Position numbers and translations under genes: made by a program. The notes beneath the pieces are model-generated. The model was not told the DNA's origin and ran no database searches. It saw nothing but the letters and a program-made list of their open reading frames with translations. From assembly GCA_028877005.1 (NCBI GenBank), contig JAGWPI010000267.1:1-8804 (forward strand): a stretch of 8,804 bases of DNA, read 5' to 3'. Below, one piece after another: positions 1-6,756 of the stretch (the first letter of the stretch is position 1; every line of letters begins with the position of its first letter). Source of the stretch: Bacteroidota bacterium (GTDB lineage Bacteria > Bacteroidota > Bacteroidia > Chitinophagales > Chitinophagaceae).

Positions 1-3000
1 AATGCCAATGGTAAATTATTAAACCCCCAGAAAAGATGGGGTGGATTAATGCGTGCAATTGATCAAACTGATTTTGAAACCAATAATATTCAATATGTTC
101 AATTTTGGATTCAGGATCCATTTATTAAATTACCCAATAGTACGGGCGGCCAATTAATGATAGATTTTGGTAATGTAAGTGAAGATATTTTAAAAGATGG
201 GAAACGATTTTATGAAAATGGTTTAAATACACCAACATCGCCTGCTGCAATAGATAGTAGTACAACATGGGGTAGAGTACCTGTTAATCCCATTCAGGTT
301 ACTAATGCATTTAGCAATAACCCCAGTGATAGGGTATATCAAGATGTTGGATTTGACGGATTGGATAATGATGGGGAAAGAAGAAAGCGTACTGATTATC
401 TTTCTAAAATGGCAGCTAATTTTGGAACAAATTCACCAATATATCAACGTGCCATTCAAGACCCTTCTAATGATGATTACAAATGGTATCGCGATCCTAG
501 TTTTGATGCAAGCGGTGCCGGTATTTTAGAACGATATAAAAATTTTAATAACCCACAAGGTAATTCACCCATTGCAACAGGAACTTCTCCATTTTCTCCT
601 GCTGCTACTTTATATCCCGATAATGAAGATTTAAATCATGACAATACTTTAAATGAAGATGAAGAATATTTTGAATATCAAATAAACCTAGCACCCGGTA
701 TGGATGTAGGTGTTACTAAATATATATCTGATAAACGTGTTGTTCCGGTTACATACGCAGACGGAACCACAGGAACAGAAAATTGGTATTTGTTTAGAGT
801 GCCATTGAGTGATTATGCCAGCAAAACCGGTCAAATACCCGATTTTAAATCTATTCAATTTATGAGAATGTATTTAACCGGATTTCAAGACTCGGTTGTA
901 TTACGTTTTGCTAAATTAGAATTGGTTCGTAACCAATGGCGTCAATTTACTTTTAATTTAGATACTACCGGCTCTTATACACCCATAGATACTAGTACTA
1001 TTTCCTTTAATACACTTGCCGTAAATTTAGAAGAAAATAGTAGCCGAACACCCGTTAACTATGTTATACCGCCAGGTATACAGCGTGTACAACAATTAAG
1101 TAATAATGGAATTAATATTTTGCAGAATGAGCAATCACTGAGTTTACAGGTTGGTCATCTTACACCCGGCAATGCCAGAGCAGTATTTAAAACTTTGCCA
1201 AATTATGATATGCGTTTATATGGACGAATGCTAATGTTTGCGCATGTAGAAGCTGCTCCTAATACTGCTTTGCAAGATAATCAGCTTAACTTAGTTGTGC
1301 GAATTGGACAAGATTATTTAAATAATTATTACGAGATAAAAGTACCTTTAAAAGTTACCCCGCCCGGTAATTATTCGCCTGCATCTGATACCGTTGTTTG
1401 GCCTACACAAAATAACCTTGATTTTGATATTCAAACATTAATTAATTTAAAATTACAGCGGAATAATAGTGGTGCTTCCGTTAGTACTATATATAGGCAA
1501 ATTATTGGAGATAAAACTTTTTCAGTAATGGGTAATCCTAATATAGGTGGCGTAAATGCTTTTTTAATTGGGGTAGAAAGTGCCAGCACCAATACTACTC
1601 CTTTAAGTGCAGAAGTATGGGTAGACGAATTAAGATTATCTAATATAAATGAAAAGGGTGCCTATGCAGCTGTAGGTAGAGTTGATATTGGTTTGGCGGA
1701 CTTAGGTAAAATGTCTGTTTCAGGCAGTATGCACACAGCCGGTTGGGGTTCATTAGAATCACATATTGGGCAACGGGCATTAGATAACTTTACGCAGTTT
1801 GATGCCTCTATTGCCATTGATGCGGGTAAATTATTACCAAAGAGTACCAGGCTATCAGTGCCGGTATTTGCCAGCTTTGATAAAACTATAAGTTCACCAA
1901 AATATGATCCATTTGATTTGGATATTACCTTATCTCAAAAACTAAGCGCTGCGCAAACAAAAGCTAGGCGTGATTCTATTAAAAATGCAGCAATAGATCA
2001 AACAACTATTAAAACCATCAATTTCACCAATGTTCGTATAATGCCTAAAGGAAAAGTGCATTTGTGGAGTTTAAGTAATTTTGATGTGAGTTACTCATAT
2101 ACTCAAACAGTACAAAATAACCCTACAACATTGCTCAATAATTTAGTAAAATGGCGTGCCGGCTTAGGTTATACATATAATGCACCACCTAAATATAAAG
2201 AGCCTTTTAAAAAAATGATAAAAGGAAATAGCCAATGGACTTCATTTATTCGAGATTTTAATATTAATCTACGTCCATCACTTCTCAGTTTCAGGGCTGA
2301 TATTAATCGTCAGTTTGGACAATTTATTCCACGAATAATTAATACCGATCAACAACAAAGCAAAGTATTATTGGTAGATACAACGTATAATAAATATTTT
2401 ACTTTCGATAAATATTATAATTTTAGATGGGATGTTGCCCGTTCAGTTAATTTAGATTTTTCTGCCACTAGTTTTGGAAGGGTAGATGAACCTTATGGCA
2501 TGATTAATACCAAAGCCAAAAAAGATTCTGTATGGCAAAATTTTGTAACCGGTGGACGAACAACATTATACCAACAAAGGGCTAGCGCAACTTATACTTT
2601 ACCACTTGCTAAATTTCCATTTACTAATTGGATAGCGGCTCGATATAGTTATGCTACCACGTATAACTGGATAGCGGCAAGTTTATTGGCTGTTTCTTTA
2701 GGTAATACCTTAGAAAATAGTCAGCAAAATAATTTAAATACACAGTTCGATTTTACCCGGTTATATGCCAAATCAAAATGGTTACGAAATTTAGATTATC
2801 GGCCCCCTCCGCCACCTAAACAATTTTTTAATAACCAAACCGGTAAACCTGTTAGTAGCCCTAATGGCACCAATGCTAATCCGTTAGGCATTACTTTGCC
2901 TTCTCGCGAGGAAGCCATTACAGATACCTCAGGCAATAGGTTACATGGTAAAAAGAAAAGAATAGCTTTAAGAAAATGGCGACAACAAAGACGTGATTAT

Positions 3001-4479
3001 AGAACAGCCCTTCGGTTACAGCAGGCTAATCAACCTACACAAATTAATGGCGCAATAAGGGCAGCCGGACATTTATTAACAATGGTAAAAAATGTTTCAG
3101 TTAATTATGGTGAAAATTACAATAGTCGTGTGCCCGGCTGGTTAGGAACAACAACTGCATTTGGACAAGATATGAAAACCATGCAGCCCGGATTGGATTA
3201 TGTATTTGGAAGGCAGCCGGATAGTGGCTGGCTAAATCGTAAAGCAGCTCAGGGATTAATTACCAGAGATAGTACTTTTAACTATCTGTATCAACAAAAT
3301 TTTGAACAAAAGCTAGGTTTAACTGCACAATTAGAGCCCATAAGAGAATTTAGAGTAGACGTAAGTTTAAATAAAAGCTTTTCCAAAAATTATAGTGAGC
3401 TATTTAAAGATACTACCGGTTTAGGATTGCCGCAGCAACATTTGAATCCTTATGCTGCAGGTGGTTTTAGTGTTTCTTATATTGCTTTTGGTACTTTGTT
3501 CCGAAAAACAAATCCAAATGAATTGTCTTCTACTTTTCTTCAATTTGAAAATAACCGACAAATTATTTCAAAACGTGTAGCAAATCTTAATCCTTATTGG
3601 AAACAAAATCCAACTTTTACTTCCGATGGTTTTGCTTCAGGGTATGGTCGTTATTCGCAAGATGTATTAATTCCTGCGTTCCTTTCAGCATATACCAAAA
3701 AAGATCCATCTACTTTCCCTTTAATGAAAGGGGCAGGTTCGGGTATTAGGTCTAATCCATTTAGTGGTATTCTACCCAAACCCAACTGGCGGTTAAGTTA
3801 TACCGGATTAAGTAAAATACCTGCATTAGCTAAAATATTTACAGCCATTAATATTACACATGCTTATTCTGCTACTTTAAGCATGAATAGCTTTTCAAGT
3901 GCATTATTATATCAGGATCCTTTTCGGTATGGTGCGCCAGGTTTTATTGATACATTAAGTGGTAATTATATACCTTATTATTTGGTCCCTAACATTACCA
4001 TGCAAGAGCAGTTTGCCCCTTTATTAGGTATTGAAGTTACAACTACCAAACAATTAAGTTTAAAATTAGAATATGCTAAAAGCCGGCAACTAAGTTTAAG
4101 TTTAATTGATTATCAGTTAAGTGAAACCAATAGTACACAATGGACAACGGGGTTTAATTGGCGTAAGCGCGGTTTACGATTACCATTTAAGTTACCGGGT
4201 ATGAAAAATTCTAAATTGCAGAATGATTTAACTATTAAACTTGATTTGTCATTTAGAAACGATGCCACTAGTAATAGCCGGATTGATCAATCTACTGCTT
4301 ATGGTACAGGTGGACAACAAGTTGTTATCATTCAACCGGCTATTGATTATGTATACAATAACCGTATTAATCTTAGATTATTTTTTGATCAGCGAAGAGT
4401 TACACCTTATATTTCAACAGCAGCACCTACTATTGTTACCAGAGCAGGTGTTTTAGTAAGGGTTTCATTAGCCCAATAA
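1..4479 (+). CDS. sprA: SprA, T9SS outer-membrane translocon / gliding motility protein (C-terminal part, 5' end outside window)
   Basis: The reading frame is open from base 1, so the ATG at 49 is internal and the gene begins upstream. The window holds 1492 residues of a protein family usually near 2,400. SprA forms the very large outer-membrane beta-barrel through which T9SS cargo leaves the periplasm, and it is also needed for gliding in motile species. Recognisable family blocks, numbered from base 1, are: a beginning with FWIQDPF (about 36-42); an acidic DLNHDNTLNEDE loop (210-221); EVWVDELRLSN (538-548); YDPFDLDI (635-642); a proline run followed by a very basic linker (935-1010); and KNVSVNYGEN just after it. 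The C-terminal half alternates short polar and aromatic strands, as in a barrel, and ends in VRVSLAQ. I see no cysteine in this portion and no frameshift. The next gene is 116 bases away and functionally unrelated. The family call is firm; only the N-terminus is missing. Confidence 0.95.
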   Translation, partial: NANGKLLNPQKRWGGLMRAIDQTDFETNNIQYVQFWIQDPFIKLPNSTGGQLMIDFGNVSEDILKDGKRFYENGLNTPTSPAAIDSSTTWGRVPVNPIQVTNAFSNNPSDRVYQDVGFDGLDNDGERRKRTDYLSKMAANFGTNSPIYQRAIQDPSNDDYKWYRDPSFDASGAGILERYKNFNNPQGNSPIATGTSPFSPAATLYPDNEDLNHDNTLNEDEEYFEYQINLAPGMDVGVTKYISDKRVVPVTYADGTTGTENWYLFRVPLSDYASKTGQIPDFKSIQFMRMYLTGFQDSVVLRFAKLELVRNQWRQFTFNLDTTGSYTPIDTSTISFNTLAVNLEENSSRTPVNYVIPPGIQRVQQLSNNGINILQNEQSLSLQVGHLTPGNARAVFKTLPNYDMRLYGRMLMFAHVEAAPNTALQDNQLNLVVRIGQDYLNNYYEIKVPLKVTPPGNYSPASDTVVWPTQNNLDFDIQTLINLKLQRNNSGASVSTIYRQIIGDKTFSVMGNPNIGGVNAFLIGVESASTNTTPLSAEVWVDELRLSNINEKGAYAAVGRVDIGLADLGKMSVSGSMHTAGWGSLESHIGQRALDNFTQFDASIAIDAGKLLPKSTRLSVPVFASFDKTISSPKYDPFDLDITLSQKLSAAQTKARRDSIKNAAIDQTTIKTINFTNVRIMPKGKVHLWSLSNFDVSYSYTQTVQNNPTTLLNNLVKWRAGLGYTYNAPPKYKEPFKKMIKGNSQWTSFIRDFNINLRPSLLSFRADINRQFGQFIPRIINTDQQQSKVLLVDTTYNKYFTFDKYYNFRWDVARSVNLDFSATSFGRVDEPYGMINTKAKKDSVWQNFVTGGRTTLYQQRASATYTLPLAKFPFTNWIAARYSYATTYNWIAASLLAVSLGNTLENSQQNNLNTQFDFTRLYAKSKWLRNLDYRPPPPPKQFFNNQTGKPVSSPNGTNANPLGITLPSREEAITDTSGNRLHGKKKRIALRKWRQQRRDYRTALRLQQANQPTQINGAIRAAGHLLTMVKNVSVNYGENYNSRVPGWLGTTTAFGQDMKTMQPGLDYVFGRQPDSGWLNRKAAQGLITRDSTFNYLYQQNFEQKLGLTAQLEPIREFRVDVSLNKSFSKNYSELFKDTTGLGLPQQHLNPYAAGGFSVSYIAFGTLFRKTNPNELSSTFLQFENNRQIISKRVANLNPYWKQNPTFTSDGFASGYGRYSQDVLIPAFLSAYTKKDPSTFPLMKGAGSGIRSNPFSGILPKPNWRLSYTGLSKIPALAKIFTAINITHAYSATLSMNSFSSALLYQDPFRYGAPGFIDTLSGNYIPYYLVPNITMQEQFAPLLGIEVTTTKQLSLKLEYAKSRQLSLSLIDYQLSETNSTQWTTGFNWRKRGLRLPFKLPGMKNSKLQNDLTIKLDLSFRNDATSNSRIDQSTAYGTGGQQVVIIQPAIDYVYNNRINLRLFFDQRRVTPYISTAAPTIVTRAGVLVRVSLAQ

Positions 4480-4581
4480 TTTCTTTTGTATAATCATCAT
4501 TTTAAATTTTCATTAAAATAGGTAAATATTACGCTCATTTTTTGTAGTATGTTGGTACCCACTAAAATTCTAGTTACTTTC

Positions 4582-4604
4582 ATACATCAGATGATATGAT
4601 GTAT
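4582..4604. promoter_or_regulatory. Perfect 8-bp inverted repeat over the regulator start codon (candidate operator)
   Basis: ATACATCA (4582-4589) and TGATGTAT (4597-4604) are exact reverse complements separated by 7 bases. The right arm covers the first two codons of the GntR-type gene. A dimeric winged-helix regulator bound here would block transcription or translation of its own operon, so autoregulation is the natural reading. That role is inferred from position and symmetry only. An AT-rich 8+8 repeat can occur by chance. Confidence 0.4.
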
Positions 4605-5273
4605 ACAATAATACCTATAAAAAAAAATTCGCTTAGTGATGCAGTTGCTGAAAAGCTGCAACAACTAATTACTACTGGTAAGTTTAAAGTTGGCGATAAA
4701 TTACCTTCAGAACCGGAATTGATGGAATATTTTTGTGTTGGACGTTCTACTATTAGAGAGGCCATTCGTATACTTTCCTATTCAGGAATTTTAAAAGTTC
4801 AGCAAGGTATAGGTACATTCGTGGCCTTACAAAATGGTACATCTATTCCATGGTATCATAGATTACAGTCTGCTCATGGTGAGGAAATAAATGAAGTAAG
4901 GCAGTTATTAGAATTGAAAATTGCTGAAAAAGCAGCTATTCACAGAACAAGCCGACAAATTATTTGCATGCGTAAACATTTGCGTGAACGCTATAAAGCT
5001 GCTATTGCAAACGATATTTTAAAATGTATTGATGCTGATATTGCATTTCATATGGCAATTGCTGATGCATGTAATAATGAAATTTTATGTGATTTGTACA
5101 AAACAATTGCTGCACGCCTAAAAACCTTTTTTCAAGAAATATTTGATGATACAGAACAGTTTTTATGTAAGCAAGAACTACATGAGCAGTTATTGCAAAG
5201 TATTATTAATAAAGATGTGCAAATTGCACGAGAATGTTCAGCTAAAATTACTCACCTAGAAAAAATAATGTAA
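4596..5273 (+). CDS. GntR-family transcriptional regulator, FadR/FCD subgroup
   Basis: This 225-residue cytoplasmic DNA-binding protein has the usual length for the subgroup. Residues about 11-76 form the GntR winged helix, with KLPSEPEL leading into the recognition helix (GRSTIREAIRIL, R50 and R54 matching DNA-contacting arginines of FadR) and the wing QQGIGTFV. Residues about 97-222 are an all-helical FCD effector domain. The predicted metal ligands are all present: D148 and H152 (DIAFH), H196 and H220. FCD domains commonly bind small carboxylates or similar ligands through such a site; the ligand here is unknown. Two adjacent ATGs (4596, 4599) are possible starts. The upstream ATG at 4591 hits a stop within three codons, and the winged helix begins at the expected distance, so the start is near-certain. 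TolC-family and RND genes follow in the same direction, making this the likely local regulator of the pump. There are seven cysteines, one (C47) beside the recognition helix. Confidence 0.93.
   Translation: MMYTIIPIKKNSLSDAVAEKLQQLITTGKFKVGDKLPSEPELMEYFCVGRSTIREAIRILSYSGILKVQQGIGTFVALQNGTSIPWYHRLQSAHGEEINEVRQLLELKIAEKAAIHRTSRQIICMRKHLRERYKAAIANDILKCIDADIAFHMAIADACNNEILCDLYKTIAARLKTFFQEIFDDTEQFLCKQELHEQLLQSIINKDVQIARECSAKITHLEKIM
4600..4607. promoter_or_regulatory. TGTATACA palindrome resembling a FadR-subfamily half-site core
   Basis: This perfect 8-base palindrome overlaps the right arm of the larger inverted repeat. Its GTA-TAC centre resembles the GT...AC core described for operators of the FadR subgroup of GntR regulators. 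It lies inside codons 2-4 of the regulator gene, so it would act as an autoregulatory site if real. The motif is short and the flanks fit the consensus only partly. Confidence 0.25.
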
Positions 5274-5299
5274 TTAATTATTATATATTATATGATGAT

Positions 5300-6727
5300 A
5301 TGTATTATAAACAAAAAGAATGTATGAAGTTATATTTTGTAAAATTTTTTTCTTGGTATATTTTATTTTCTCTAACAGTTTTACATTTTACTTATGCTCA
5401 GCAGCCATTGCTATTAAGTGATGCAGTACATACAGGTTTAAATAATTTTCAAGCCATTAAAGCCAAACAACATTTCTTAAATGCATCAAATTATTTACTG
5501 CAAAATGTAAAAAATGATTATTTGCCCAATGTAGTAGCAAGTGTACAACAAAATTATGGCACTATTAATGGCTTATATGGTCCTGCAGCACCTTATGGTA
5601 CTTTAGGTGTATCATCTTCTGGGCCAGTATTTAATAGTCAAGAGTGGAATGCAGCATTTGGTTCTATATATTTAGTTTCTACCAACTGGGAGGCATTTAC
5701 ATTTGGTAGAAAACAATCCCGAATATCTGCCTTTTATGCACAAGTGCAAACAGATTCTGCAGATGTTGAACAAGAAAAATTTATTTTAAGTGTAAAAGTA
5801 GCGGGCGCTTATTTTAATTTGTTAGCTGCTCAAGGTTTATTAAATGAAGCTCAGGCAAATGTAAATAGGGCAGATACATTTAGGAACGTAGTAATGGTTA
5901 GAACTTTGAATGGCCTTAATCCGGGTGTAGATTCATCTATTGCTAATTCAGAATTGGCCAACGCAAGATTACTATTAATTGATGCTATTTCAAATAAACA
6001 ACAGGCAGAAAGTGTATTAGGGCAGTTACTTGTTCAAACGCCTGTATCTTATCAATTAGATACCACTTTTTTTAGTAATATCCCATCTTCTTTTGCTTCA
6101 ACATTTAATCCCATTAATAATCCACAAATAAAATATTTTAATACTAAAATTCATCAAAGCGAAAAACAAACTGTAGCTATTCAAAAAAGTATTTTACCGG
6201 GTATAAACTTGTTTGGTATTTTTCAAACCCGCGGTTCCGGTTTTGGAACGCAGTATAACGCATCTTTACCCGGCAATTATTCTAAAAATTATTTTGATGG
6301 AATAACGCCGTTACGTTCAAATTATATAGCGGGTATATCACTTGCCTTTAATATAATGAGTATTTCTAAAATAAAGCAACAAATAAATGCGCAAAAAGAA
6401 ATAACAGAAGCTTATAAACAAGAATATAATCAAACATTTACTCAATTAGAAAATAGTTTATTGTTGGCCGATGAACGAATACAAAATACATTACAAAGTT
6501 TTTATGAAGTGCCTATTCAATTAAAAGCAGCTCGCGATGCTTTTTTACAAAAAAAAGTACTTTATGAAAATGGGTTAGCCACTATTATAGATTTACAACA
6601 GGCTTTGTACATTGTAAATAGAGCGGAAACATCTGCCAAATTAGCCGGTATAAATGTGTGGCAGTCACTACTTTTAAAAGTAGCAGCATCTGGCGACTGG
6701 GATTTACTATGGCAACAAATTAAATAA
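5300..6727 (+). CDS. TolC-family outer-membrane efflux channel
   Basis: This is the outer-membrane exit duct of a tripartite efflux pump. TolC proteins trimerise into a barrel plus a long periplasmic alpha-helical tunnel. The ORF encodes 475 residues, typical for the family. An N-terminal signal peptide has a hydrophobic stretch (about YILFSLTVLHF) and a likely signal peptidase I site at TYA/QQP; there is no lipobox cysteine. The mature start LLLSDAVHTGLNN is the standard first helix of the OEP fold. The two internal structural repeats are visible as paired long coiled-coil helices (about residues 135-250 and 350-460), the second ending in YENGLATIIDLQQAL, a typical TolC-family signature. The start is uncertain: ATG 5324 (M9) gives a tidier signal peptide (MKLYFVKFF...), while ATG 5300 is the longest frame and is given here. 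It lies 26 bases after the regulator and 29 before the RND gene, so it is probably co-transcribed with both. Confidence 0.93.
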   Translation: MYYKQKECMKLYFVKFFSWYILFSLTVLHFTYAQQPLLLSDAVHTGLNNFQAIKAKQHFLNASNYLLQNVKNDYLPNVVASVQQNYGTINGLYGPAAPYGTLGVSSSGPVFNSQEWNAAFGSIYLVSTNWEAFTFGRKQSRISAFYAQVQTDSADVEQEKFILSVKVAGAYFNLLAAQGLLNEAQANVNRADTFRNVVMVRTLNGLNPGVDSSIANSELANARLLLIDAISNKQQAESVLGQLLVQTPVSYQLDTTFFSNIPSSFASTFNPINNPQIKYFNTKIHQSEKQTVAIQKSILPGINLFGIFQTRGSGFGTQYNASLPGNYSKNYFDGITPLRSNYIAGISLAFNIMSISKIKQQINAQKEITEAYKQEYNQTFTQLENSLLLADERIQNTLQSFYEVPIQLKAARDAFLQKKVLYENGLATIIDLQQALYIVNRAETSAKLAGINVWQSLLLKVAASGDWDLLWQQIK

Positions 6728-6756
6728 CTTATTATCATATTTATACACGCTGTCTC

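Noticed and set aside
49..51. ATG at 49 as the start of the first gene
   Set aside because: The frame is open from base 1 and the upstream codons encode a natural SprA continuation (NPQKRWGGL), so this ATG is internal and the gene is cut by the window edge.
4499..4519. ATTTTAA / TTAAAAT inverted repeat after the sprA stop codon, as a possible terminator
   Set aside because: The 7-bp stem is entirely A/T with a 7-base loop and no U-tract directly after it, so the hairpin would be very weak. In such AT-rich spacer DNA it is likely chance.
4548..4582. Bacteroidota-type promoter for the regulator (TATGTTGG at 4548, or TACTTTCA at 4575 with TTG at 4552)
   Set aside because: Each -7 candidate departs from TAnnTTTG, and only the second has a TTG at suitable spacing. 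Neither is strong enough to annotate without a mapped transcription start.
5281..5310. TTATA...TATAA repeat in the regulator-TolC gap as an operator
   Set aside because: Only the outer five bases pair, and the interior is imperfect in an almost pure A/T stretch. The shared GATGATATG word is the better observation there.
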